Program-made: the position numbers and the translations under genes
From: Thuidium tamariscinum
Lineage: Eukaryota > Streptophyta > Bryopsida > Hypnales > Thuidiaceae
DNA length: 64,000 nt
Direction of reading: 5' to 3'
Assembly: GCA_947034885.2 (NCBI GenBank)
Contig: OX344757.2
Span: forward strand, 4,402,001-4,466,000
Shown here: piece after piece, positions 12,912 through 23,744 of the stretch
Numbering within the stretch: the stretch's first letter is position 1
Layout of the letters: each line of letters begins with the position of its first letter
Notes under the pieces: generated by a model
Seen by the model: the letters and a program-made list of their open reading frames with translations, nothing else
Told to the model about the DNA's origin: nothing
The model's database searches: none

Positions 12912-13416
12912 CTCCATCATGATTTGGAAGGGAGAGAGGCCTGGGTGCAATTGATATTCAATTTTTCATTTTTTTAAAGACAACCTCGACACAAGAGCAC
13001 AACAAAAGCCAACAACATCTTGTCTATGGAACATTATTCTACACTTATCCATATGTTCTACGTTGTATTTAAGTTGGAAATGGAGTCATTTAGGTAGGAT
13101 TTCTAGGCTAGGAAATACCTAAAGCATCTATGTGTAATGGACTTTTCAAACTTTGTTTTGCTCACTAATGTTTTGTGTTCTTCAATTTTCGTATTCTACA
13201 TACAAAAATGCATTGTATTTTGGAATGACTTTCTTTCCTTTCTCTTTTTCAAAAGTACAACCATATTCTTGAGTCTTATAGCAATTAGTCAAAAAGAGCT
13301 TTTATTTCTATCAAAATCTTATTGCAATTATTTATAGGACCAAAGTCAACAATGCTAATGTCTAAGCATGAAAATGAAAGCATATGAGCCTTGTACATAT
13401 GTATAAGTAGATATTG

Positions 13417-14817
13417 TATAGTGGGGTACCAATCAAAATGTCGTTTTTGAATTTGCAGTGAGAAAATTTTTAGTACTACCAACTTTGAAAGCCTACTGAG
13501 AGCTCAAAAATTGGTATTTTACTACAAACTTTTTACTAGACCATCATCTTTAAGTTAATTATATGTATGCCAAAAAGATTTCAAAGCCAAAATATTCACC
13601 AAAAAAAGTTATTCAAAATCTACCAACATGGATAGTGGTGAGAAACATTTCACTACTTTCAACTTTGACACCTTCCTAAGGATTGAGCTTTTTTTCTTTT
13701 GCCGTGAAATTTTTGTCATGAAATAATCTCTATGTTTTTAATATGTATAAAAAATTTCAAGGTAAAAAAAATTTTTTTTAGGAAGATATTTGAAATCTCC
13801 CAACAGGTGTAGTTTTGAGAAAATTTTCACAATTGCCAACTTTGACACCCTCCCAAAGGCTGAAAAATTGGTTCCATGAATTCTTTTTCGGTGAAGTCAT
13901 CTCTATGTTGATAATATGTGCTACAAATTTCAAATTCAAATGAATTACCAAAAAAAAGATATACAAAATCTCTCAACATGTGTAGTTGTGAGGAGGAGTT
14001 TTTGAGCTCTTAGTATAGTGTTATTTTGTGGAGCAAAGTTTGACTCGAATGCAAAAACTCAACCTCACAACTACACATGTTGAGAGATTTTGAATATCTT
14101 TTTCTGGGTAAGTCCTTTGAACTTTAAATTTGGAACATATATTATCAACATAAAGGTGATCTTATTCAAAAAAATTCATGTTAAATAGACAAATTTTCAG
14201 CCCTTGGGAGGGTGTCAAAGTTGGCAATAGTGAAAATTTTCTCATGACTACACATGTTGAGAGATTTTGTATATCTTTTTTTTGGTAATTCATTTGAATT
14301 TGAAATTTGTAGCACATATTATCAACATAGAGATGACCTCACCGAGAAAGAATTCATGGTAAGAAACCAATTTTCCAGCCCTTAGGAGGGTGTCAAAGTT
14401 GGCAATTGTGAAAATTTTCTCAAAACTACACCTATTGGGAGATTTCAAATATCTTCTTAAAAAAAAATTCTTTTACCTTGAAATTTTTTATACATATTAA
14501 AAACATAGAGATGTTTCATGACAAAAATTTCACGGCAAAAGAAAAAAAGCTCAATCCTTAGGAAGGTGTCAAAGTTGAAAGTAGTGAAATGTTTCTCACC
14601 ACTACCCATGTTGGTAGATTTTGAATAACTTTTTTTGGTGAATATTTTGTCCTTGAAATTTGGCATACATATAATTAACTTAAAGATGATGGTCTAATAA
14701 AAAGTTCGTGGTAAAATACCAATTTTTGAGCTCTCAGTAGGCTTTCAAAGTTGGCAGTACTAAAAAATTTCTCACTACGAATTCAAAAACGACATTTTGA
14801 TTGGTATCCCATTGTAC
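13417..14817. mobile_element. Fold-back element, second and larger copy of the 178-bp-unit family
   Basis: A 1.4-kb fold-back: left end GGGGTACCAATCAAAATGTCG is matched in reverse at 14788-14813. The left arm has units at about 13475, 13650 and 13835, each with a form of CCAACTTTGACACCCTCCC. The right arm has inverted units at about 14215, 14390, 14565 and 14745. The centre (about 13990-14080) is flanked by CAACATGTGTAGTTGTGAGG and its inverse. The termini share only GGTACC with the first copy, but the internal units are clearly homologous. No open frame. Confidence 0.83.
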
Positions 14818-14892
14818 AACATCACCAACTCCATTGCAAGATTCTATAGCAATGATATTGGGGTGCAATCCTTGCAAGTCAATGCAATTGAG

Positions 14893-15327
14893 TTATACCA
14901 TCAATGTCCAACCAGAGATCAAATTTCTCCCACTAGAGTCTTCCATGTTAAAGTCAATGGACACAACCATCATAGGTTCTAAATTAGGTTGCATTGTTCC
15001 ACTAGATTCTTGAGAAGAGTACATGTCCATTATACCAACATCATTTCCACTAGATCTAACAACAAAAGAAAGTTCTAGTTTACAAGAATTGATTTTGCCA
15101 AGATAATTGTCTTTGGCAAAAAAAAAGATTCCCACGCCACACCATTTTATCTCCCATTGCATCACCTTGAAATAGGGAGACAAAATTACATTGTAAAGTG
15201 GCTTCTGGTGCAAACTATACACAAGTTGCAAATGCATTAGCCTAAACTTCAAAATTAGAATAAATAATTGGTAGATAATGTATTGGCTACTGTAAAATCC
15301 AAAGCAACCCAAAGCAATTGGTTGCAA
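14893..15327 (-). other. 144-codon open frame without recognised function
   Basis: The longest uninterrupted frame of the window, in ordinary AT-rich intergenic sequence just beyond a fold-back element. It is rich in Ile, Phe, Tyr, Ser and Met, with no clear domain. A short stretch (QWEIKWCGVGIFF) superficially recalls the WxVKxCGV motif near the end of plant TIR-NBS-LRR proteins, but nothing around it supports that. No splice context or start region stands out. Confidence 0.2.
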
Positions 15328-15872
15328 AACCCTCGAGTGCTTTCAATGCAAGACATCAGCTAAATACATGCCTTGATGCAAATGCAAACCTATCAATGGT
15401 ACTTGCATGCAAATCATATCAAGTTTAACCATGTCTTGCAAAAGTGTGTTGTTTTGCTAAAAAAGCATTGTCATACCCATCAAAAGCAAAGGAGGGATGA
15501 CAATGCAATAGGACCATACAAAGTAGGAGCACCCATTAATTTTAGTGTACCCATTCTTTGATACTAGAGTTCCTTTAAAAGTGTCCCCAAAAGTACCTTG
15601 AAACCATCCCCATGCTTAATCGTGGTTGATAAGCTTTGATTTTTTAAGATTTTGGTGTAAGAATCAAAGCACAATTCTTAAGAGAGTAGATTAAGGTGCC
15701 CTAGTGAATCCTACTTTGAAAATTCATAGAAATTAGATACCTTATCTAATTTTTATTTTTATTTTTTTAATTCCGATTGCCAATACTCCAAAAATATTGT
15801 GTGTAAATTATAGTCACAAACATCATAGTGTAAACTCAACTTCCGTGTGAACCTATTTATAGGTTGTAGTGG

Positions 15873-16098
15873 ACATTAAAAATGCAAGCAAAATTCAAAT
15901 TGTAATAAAATATTCAATTTTACAAATTTCTCCAAAATTCCAATTGGAGTAGAAACTGGAAGAGAAGACCTTCATTTCATTAGTTGGGCTCAAACTCAAA
16001 AAATGTCATTTTCATGGAGAAATTTCAAATTTACTCAATCTTCCAAAATACACTAAAATGGCAGATTTTGCCATCCGTTTTCTCTAATTACTTCTCAT
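15873..16098 (-). repeat. Dispersed repeat shared with 41611-41843
   Basis: Reverse of 41611-41843 with few differences: CGGATGGCAAAATCTGCCAT, GAAATGAAGGTCTTCTCTTC and CCAATTGGAATTTTGGAGAA. No termini or coding capacity recognised. Confidence 0.7.
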
Positions 16099-16249
16099 TG
16101 ACAAAAGTGGATGAAAAAGCTACAGTTTAGCTCTCCTTCTGGCCAGGCAAATTCATCCAAACGCCAAAAAAATGGCGTTGGCGTCGCTCCAGGGTTAAGG
16201 AATTAAATCCCATCTGTTTGGACACAACTGTATCATGCACATGTGCTTA

Positions 16250-16990
16250 CCTGATCCGTGAGTGATTTCAAATGAACAATATAAGATAAAAGGACTGCAA
16301 TTTTTCATCCAATCTCACACCACGACATATTTTGTGTCAAGAAATGTCAACCAGAAAGACGACATAAATCAAAAGAAAAGCCACGTCACAAGTCAACAAA
16401 ACTAAGCACAGAACATCAGCATGAAGCGCAACAGAATTTTCCTTCCAAAGCGGAATGTATCTTGGAAGTTCGTAACCTTAAACTGCTGATTAGCAGAAAT
16501 ATAATATATATCAATAAATATAAATACCAGCAATATTCTTCCATTTGGAAGGAGCAGTATCATGAGTTCAGCAACACGTGGACATAAGCCTTATAAACAA
16601 TAAGCAGCGACGTAAACTAGCTAGGCCTAAGGCACTGATATAAGCTCCTCTTCTCCGTTAATTCCACAATAATCCTCTTATAAAATGCAGTGCCAGCAGC
16701 AGCAAGGCAAGCCAAATGCAAGATGTTATCCCCTACGGAGAGGGAGACAAATTAACCATCAGCTCCACCTAGGAAGCAAAGGGGTTTGCAAAAATCATAA
16801 TCTATCATAACCTCTCACTCGCTACACACAAAATAGCTCGGTGCAGCGAGGACCAAACAATAACTAGGCCTCTCGGTTGAGTTCAACCAACGAATCAGAA
16901 TTTGGTATCCATTTGTGCTTCCTAGTGGGCAAATGGAACGATGACAGCCCAACACGAAGCACCTAATAAATTTGTTAGTATGGTCACTGT
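16250..16990 (-). other. Probable 3' UTR and downstream end of the Sec14-like gene
   Basis: Base composition is less AT-rich than the repeats to the left and no open frame is convincing. The last sense codons of the gene overlap a good donor-like string (CAA|GTAAGT near 16995-17005). An acceptor-like CCCACTAG about 65 bases further on, near 16922, would replace the last three residues with eight others (ending MDTKF). I kept the unspliced stop because the implied intron would be very short. No clear polyadenylation hexamer was found. Confidence 0.4.
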
Positions 16991-19865
16991 CTATGTACTT
17001 ACTTGGATACCAGCAATCTTGGTGGTCAAATTATCCATCTGGTTTTGGTCGGAGGAATTCTGGGCAGCCTCCAGTGCTGGATAAACAGTTTCGATTGCAT
17101 GGACAACTTCAAAGGTCTCTGAATGCTGATCCTGCTCGTCCAGGGTGGGAACATTGATGTGCAAAGATCCCTCATTAGACAAACTGTTGAGAGTCCTGCC
17201 AGAGGAAATAGCCTTTTGTTGAATATATTTGTACAGTTCCGCATGGAACTTGTGGTTTGCCGAGAAGACATCTCGCTTGGGGTCATTATCGGACGAACCA
17301 TTGCTGGTTTTGCAGAATGAGGGTAGCGTGTCAAAGTCCATCACCTACAAGTCCAGTCACTTGATATTAGAATAACAGAATGTTACAATGCTTTCTGGTC
17401 CCATACAAGCATCACCACGATCAGGATTCAATTTCGAGCATCATTAATATAGCTCCTCAAGAAAACAGAATACTACCTGAAGAAGCTCGTCCCGCCCATT
17501 GCCCCTTAAAACTTGCACTTTACGCTTTGTCCTTTCTTGCAACATGGGCTTCACTGCCTGCTCAACGAGGATAGGAAGTAGTGAGGTTTCAACCGCACAA
17601 CAGTATAAGGTAAGAGACCCTATTAGCGTGGTGTAACTATCTGACACTTGGTAATCAATATGTGTCAGTAGATTGCATTTGGAAATTTGAAATGTACATT
17701 AGTTATACATAGTGGCACAAATAGGGTAGCTTCCAAATTGTGGCACAAAGGTCTCTCTATCTTAGTCCCTCTCGGAACAGTTAACTACTGTGACAAGCTT
17801 TTAAAACAATCATTCATATTCAATACTCTGGTCTCTATTTCATCACAAGAGGAAGGTTACCACACCTTCCAACAGGCAGAAAACACATATGGCGCATTGA
17901 CAATGTAGTACGTATCAGTTTTCTCTGGGTAGTTCAAATCGTCAACGGTAGCAATAGCTGTTGAAGTCTTTAGCCGACTGAAGGCTGAAAGCCTGAGGCC
18001 AGTCATATCCAAGATTTTCACACAAGTCCCAACATAACGCCCCTTTCTCTTACTGGTTTGAGGCTGTGAAACAGGTCATTCAAATGTAAGTAAAATTAGA
18101 ATCAAGAAAAAGCAATCTCCAACAGGAAGATCAAAATTTAGAAAGGACTTATTTAAATACGAGGTGAGCGAATGAAACGTTCCGAAGCAACCTTACCAGG
18201 ATTATTCTGTCCCTGTACTCATTGATCTGGATGTGTGACTGGACGTATTTGTCTACCTGCAAATGAAATAATAAAAAGTAGCATTACTCCAACGACAAGC
18301 TCAGACACTGCTAACAGCTCAGTTCCGTGGATATAGCTGTGACTGGTATCATATACTAGTAACATAGCAAATATGCCTCTTTTCACCGATAAACTCTTCA
18401 AACTAGGCGTTATGCGAAGATCCCTCGACCTAATAAAGGGTTTCCAGCACTGCGTTCCATACTAGGAACTAGTAAATTGTGTTTTTTCAGATATGAGACT
18501 CTGAGAGCCAGATCACATTCCTTAAACTCAGAATGAGAGCATGAGACAGTCGCTTACTGAAGCTTGATCAAAAGTGCTGTTGCCCACACCAATTGCAAAC
18601 ACTGGTCGACCCTGCAATACATAGATAAAACATCTCTGTGAGAAATGACAGAACAAAAATATCTACTTGACGAAGACGGGGTTTGCACAGAGGACAATTT
18701 AAACACTCAAAACTAAAGAACACGTCACAGGAAGCATATGCAACTCGTGTGTAGGAGAGAAAAATCCTACTGCAGATTAACCAGGTCACGAAAGGTCACA
18801 AGGCTTCAAACATCCTCCCTAAATACCTTACTGATGGTCTAGAAATACCATATAGATAGACAATCTTAGTCGCATTTCAACACGTATCAACATCCAAATT
18901 AAGCATATTAGAAATTTAAAGACACTCAAGAAAGTCGGAGAAACCAAGGACATGAGGGTTAATTATAAGAATAAGCTTGCCTCTTTGCAAAAGCCGCAAA
19001 AGCCGATCAGTTGAGTCTGTCGAATAAGGTCAAATTTCTCCTTCGGCAATATCGGTTTCTGAAACAATACAAAATCATAATTAGCACAACCGTGAACACT
19101 CAACCATGATCATGTCGACCAAAAGAAACCGACCCACGTGGAGAATATAAAAAAAACTAAACCCAAAGTAAATGACTCCATTCATTATGATATGATTTCA
19201 ACGTTTACATACCGCAAGGATGTTATCGATGTTGTTATTAACTCTCCAATTGAGGCAATCGACAAGCTGCACAGCAACGAAGACGAGCACTGAATTAGCA
19301 ACCAATACTCTCAAATTTTGGAAAGTAATAGGTCTGCCTATAAAATCAGTCAGTTTAGCACAGCATGTGTACCGATATTCAAAGCTCACCATTTTACCAG
19401 ACTTGGTTACATCCTCTTCCCTTGCTCTCAGAAATCGCCGCAGAGTTGGCTCAGGATAACCGCAGTGCATGTTCTGGAACAAATAAAAATTTATTAGCAA
19501 GCTCACATGGTCTTCCTTTACTATACAGCATTAAATAATAGTTGTTTACAAATTAATGGCCCAGCCAATTTGACCCGTACCTGAAAACTCTGACGAAGGG
19601 GTTCGTCCACTGAAATTTGATAACCACATCCAGAAAACAAGAGCATTAGCGAGAAAGGTACACGTAGCGGATCTACCAACTCGAATGATCATTCGAGTTA
19701 GAAAAAATGAACAGGCTTCTGAAATCCACGACCGCACAGCGCAACAATTTACTATAAGCTCAAACATTCTCAGATACGAATGAAACACACAAAGAGTCCG
19801 AGGCCGACGCAATGCTACTCACATCCATTGACGATCTCTTGCATTTCCTTCACTTTCGACTCCAT
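16991..19865 (-). CDS. Sec14-like (CRAL-TRIO) phosphatidylinositol transfer protein, 10 coding exons
   Basis: Predicted cytosolic lipid-binding/transfer protein of the plant Sec14 family, 344 aa. Exons, 5' to 3' on the minus strand: 19865-19823, 19609-19581, 19473-19390, 19266-19213, 19058-18981, 18611-18558, 18256-18197, 18063-17866, 17557-17477, 17344-16991. All junctions keep frame and have AG acceptors. Nine-intron structure: eight GT donors and one GC donor (after 18981). The CRAL-TRIO N helix lies at about residues 20-70 (LRRFLRARE at 35-43, then DCLNWRV). The lipid-binding domain covers about 85-235: GRPVFAIGVGNSTFDQAS, YVQSHIQINEYRDR, CVKILDMTGLRLSAF, DDLNYPEK, YYIVNAPYVFSACWK, KPMLQERTKRKVQVL. 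Glu181 of NYPE and Lys213 probably match the inositol-phosphate-contacting Glu207 and Lys239 of yeast Sec14p. The last ~110 residues (Ser/Asn/Gln-rich) match nothing I recognise. The start is the first ATG of the short first exon. I recognise the family with confidence, not a specific orthologue. Confidence 0.93.
18979..18980 (-). other. GC splice donor of intron 5 in the Sec14-like gene
   Basis: After the codons for Cys-Lys-Glu the exon ends at 18981 and the intron begins GCAAGC instead of GT. The next exon starts after TTGCAG at 18611 with Gly-Arg-Pro-Val. The joined Lys-Glu-Gly-x-Pro-Val is the form I know from plant relatives, and no nearby GT keeps the frame. AG|GCAAG is the usual context of the minor GC-AG class spliced by the major spliceosome. 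Confidence 0.85.
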
Positions 19866-21660
19866 ACTGGGCAGGGACGTTTCTGGGCCCAATAGACACT
19901 CTACAAAGGGCCACGCGTTCCTCCAGGATTAATACCTGGTATCACTATCAGATATTCACCGACAGAAGTCTGTACTTAACGACGTCCTTAAATCTTTAAG
20001 ATCTTAAACACAAAGATTTTGCACGCATTCTTCGAAACTTTGGCGAGTCTTTTGCTTCCAGCACCTGGAAGAGCATACACGGAATTCGTTAATACCGGAC
20101 GTTTAATATAGGACATAATGTTCACTGAAATCATGCAGAAAACACTACAACAAAAAACCGTTCTGTAGAGTGAACATCTGATGAGCGTACAACAAATGAG
20201 TAACTTTCACTTTCGCTACCTCCGCAGCCATTACGAGAAACCTAGTCCAATATAACTTCGTAAATCGAGACTTAACTTCATATAAAGATTACGCGAATTT
20301 GAATTTGGTCGTATACTTTATAATGCAATTACCAGTGATTACGAAAACCCCTCGCCCAGGAAAAGAAAAATTAGAGCAAACAACAGATAGATCATATACA
20401 TGCAACCTCAGAGGCATAGTATTTAGTTCAGAAGTGAATCTAATATCGTCTACGGTCTTATGACCTCGGTGTCTCAGCTCCGTATGACGGCATTTCGATT
20501 TCGAATTCAAGTGCACAAGCACATCGACGTAGGGCCGTCAACTTACAGAACAAGGTCATAATCCTCAAGATCGTCCCGTGAGTGTCAGAAGCAAAAACTT
20601 TCTGCTCCAGTGAAACCGCGTGACCTTAAAGCAACGATAATTTCCCACAGGGAAGCACTACACCACAAGCCAGGGGCGAATCGAGAGAATCTAATTAACT
20701 CTACGCATTCGAAACCTTTCTCACAGAGGCTATGAGCAACGGAACAAAGCAAGAATGTCAATTCCAGAAGGCAAGTCGACCAGATCCAAAACAACCTCCT
20801 GTGGTTAGATACTCTTCATCGTACTAGCTGCTGAGATCTCAGCACCTAACCCGTTCTCCACCATCAAGAATCAGATTAACAATGATTCAGCGAGTACACA
20901 AATCTGCCATTAACATCTCCCACGCTGCCTGAACGTCGGAAATCACTTAATAAGACGCTTAAGGAGTACACAGTACGTAGGCTGATCAAGACATCCCTTC
21001 CAGTAAACCAATAATGACACCAGAGCGCATAACATAGCAGACGAACAGACAGTTCGCATATTCAGCAATCTACTCTTCTGCCAGAAAATGCAACAAAACA
21101 AGCTCACATCTCAAATCCCTCGCTCACACAAAATCTCCTTCCGCCCAAACTTCATCGCGTTTACCACAACGACATTCAAGCGACAAACATCTTCACATTA
21201 ATAATCACCTCCACATAGGCGCCTCCTCCTCTGGTTCGCTTCTCAACACCAAAACAGGGCGAGCGGGCTCTTCGCAAGAACGATGCTATTCCCACCCACA
21301 CGGCACGGCAGGAGACGATTCGACACTCCCTGGATAGATCTCGCCAGGGGGAAGACGATGCCACAATTAAAGGAGGCCGTTCGGATCGCAGCGTCAATGA
21401 TCCGCGACCTCAAAGCAACCGAACGACCTCCCACTTGCCAGGCAAGCTCTTGAAGCAACCAGCATGCCCTTCGCCTTGGCTTCACGGTCCTTCCACGGTC
21501 CTTCCGGTCCGTCCGTCCAGTCCGTCCGTCCGGTCGCCCCGATCTCAAGAGTCGCCGACCACGGCTGGTTCGGCCTCCGACCGATGGTCGCAGGAACTTA
21601 CTGGTCGTTCATCTGCCGAGCCAATTAGGGTGCCCCGGAAATTAGTGAGCGCTGACACGT
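19866..21660 (-). promoter_or_regulatory. 5' leader and GC-rich promoter region of the Sec14-like gene
   Basis: Upstream of the ATG the sequence stays gene-like in composition for about 1.7 kb and becomes GC/CpG-rich around 21200-21640, in contrast with the AT-rich repeats beyond 21660. This suggests a long 5' UTR, probably with one or more introns, and a transcription start near 21.3-21.6 kb. A short GTCC/GTCCGTCC repeat tract lies at about 21480-21535. Open frames here (for example 21243-21548 minus) look like by-products of high GC. No TATA box can be assigned with confidence. Confidence 0.45.
21480..21535. repeat. GTCC-type short tandem repeat in the Sec14-like promoter/leader
   Basis: Repeated GGTCCTTCC and GTCCGTCC motifs in succession, pyrimidine-rich on the plus strand and purine-rich on the transcribed side. 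They sit inside the GC-rich island upstream of the Sec14-like gene. Such tracts are common in plant 5' UTRs and may vary in length between individuals. Confidence 0.6.
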
Positions 21661-21861
21661 AGTAAGTTAAACGGGTTATGTGTCGATACCACCAACCATA
21701 TTATTACGTGTCATCCCTTTTATTATGACTTTTCCTTTAAACAGTAACAGTCACGACATCCAATGAAGCCAAAAATCTCGAAAAAGGGCCTGGATTCAAA
21801 TTCTGGGAAGGCCCAACTGATTGAATTGGGAAGTCGGTTCTAGAATGGCTGCCGCCCGTTT

Positions 21862-21886
21862 CATTTATTTATTTATTTATTTATTT
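21862..21886. repeat. (ATTT)n microsatellite
   Basis: About six uninterrupted copies of ATTT just beyond the GC-rich promoter region. Confidence 0.9.
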
Positions 21887-21939
21887 CAGTTTGGGGGCTG
21901 GGTCAAAGTAAACCATTGTTTCATTGCACAACACAATAA

Positions 21940-22577
21940 GGGTAGTCACACCTTCTTCACCGCTTGGCGGAACTTTTCCGGAGAATGAGAAGGTGACCCT
22001 AAGAAATAGGAGTCAATGGGGACTATAATAGTACTCGATGGAGAAGGCGTGACACTTCTATCAAGAATCACCATCATGGAGATTCAATATCAAGAGAATC
22101 AGTTTACCATCGCAAGCTTTAGTCTAGTTGGTAACAAAGGTGCAGAGGGTGCGGAGGGTGCGGAAGGGTAAAATCAACTAGCGGAGGTACATCTAGAAGT
22201 ACTAAGATGAAAATTTTATGAGTGAAACTTTCTTCACGCCAACTGATTCACATCCAAAGCAAAATAAGGGATGTTGTCAATACTCAGGGTTTTTTTTGGC
22301 GATTTATAGCTAGATTCGAAATTTGATTTGACAGCATTCACCACTGTCTGTAGCCCCCTTCAAATATTGCCCTCTATTGGGAGGGCACGCAAGGTTGTTT
22401 CCTATTCATCTACAATGCAAAAAAAAACATGTCAACACTTCACAAAACAAGTATAATCCTTTAAGGAGAGTGTGACTACCCCAAATACTTATTCTATGAG
22501 ATGTTTGCAACATCCCTTATTTTGCTCAAATAAACACTATTCACTTAAACTTGAACTTGAAGAAGGTGTGACTACCC
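21940..22577. repeat. Nested inverted repeat, possible eroded DNA element
   Basis: Outer pair GGGTAGTCACACCTTCTTCA (21940-21959) and its exact inverse (22558-22577). Inner pair AGCAAAATAAGGGATGTTG (22259-22277) and its near-exact inverse (22507-22526). A direct repeat of AAACCATTGTTTCATTGCAC lies just outside on the left (21910) and again at about 22705. Confidence 0.65.
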
Positions 22578-23744
22578 ATGATACAAGTTTCAATTCAGAC
22601 TAAGCAAGGTGTGAATGTTGGATGACCCTTTGTTGTCCCTTGGATTTGTTGCACATATTCAAACAAATTGAAATCCCAATTTTTCATTTTGGGTGGACAA
22701 ATGAAACCATTGTTTCATTGCACATATGTAGACTAATTGAATTCACAATTTATTTTTTATTATGAAATGAAAAATTAGAGGATTTTTCGTATATCTAGGT
22801 CAATTTTTTCTTTTACATGGAAAAGAGATATTATATACGGTAACAACATGTAATTTTTCATTTTGTCCCTGTTCCTATCATCCATTTGAATGCTAATATA
22901 ACTCTTTTAATCCCTTACATAGTTGCCATGGAATTCCAAAAGACATTCCAAAGATTGTGGAATATTTTACAATTAATTAATCTTGAACCTTGTGTAGAAA
23001 GTACATGGTGTATTCATTGAATCATGATGAGTTTTCAACCTAATTACAATTCTTCTGATCCAACTACGTGGTGTTCAATTATCATTACATTAAGATGGAA
23101 TAGGGATGATATTGTCCCAAGAAGACAAGAGAGCCTTTAAACTAAATCTTCCATCACAAAGGGCTTAAATCTAAATGTGACATTGCAATTGAAGAGTTGT
23201 CTTGAAAATTGAAGGATGTCATGTACAAAATTGCTTATTTTCATTTTCATGCTATAAATTTTTTAGATGATATAAGTAAGCAAATGCATGGCCTAAAGAA
23301 GTCAAAATGAGTAATGAGAGAGGGCTACGAGGGTAAGCTTGGCATGCATACATTAGTATGTTACAAAAGGTGATGAAAATATTTGTGAATACATCCACAT
23401 ATAAATGAAGTTTCCACAAACATATGAACTATGTGAACTATGAATGGAAGAATAGAATGTAGCTTTAACTTCAAATGTATATTTAGAGGTTTTCATCTAT
23501 AGGAGAAATGTCTAAGCTATAGATTGATTTAACATCTTTGATATTCAAAGCTTGATTTAAAGCATCTAGAAGCATTGTAAAGTAGTTGAAATTGAAATAG
23601 GTTTAGGTGTGGTTACCTTACAATTTTGACTGGTATCCATGCAACTATGAAGGGAAAAATACATTTTAAAACTCTCATGACAAAAACAAATCCAACACGC
23701 TTTGTACAATTGATGAAGAATGGAAGTGAGCAATGGTGTTTTAA
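22578..23744. other. No gene recognised
   Basis: AT-rich spacer between an eroded inverted repeat and the 640-bp-family element; no coding signal. Confidence 0.5.

Noticed and set aside
14893-15327. Part of a TIR-NBS-LRR resistance gene
   Set aside because: Only one short stretch recalls a C-terminal motif; no TIR, NB-ARC or LRR sequence lies nearby.
21243-21548. 101-codon minus-strand frame upstream of the Sec14-like gene
   Set aside because: Lies in the GC-rich leader; starts in the GTCC repeat and gives an Arg/Gly-rich head without domain, more likely UTR.
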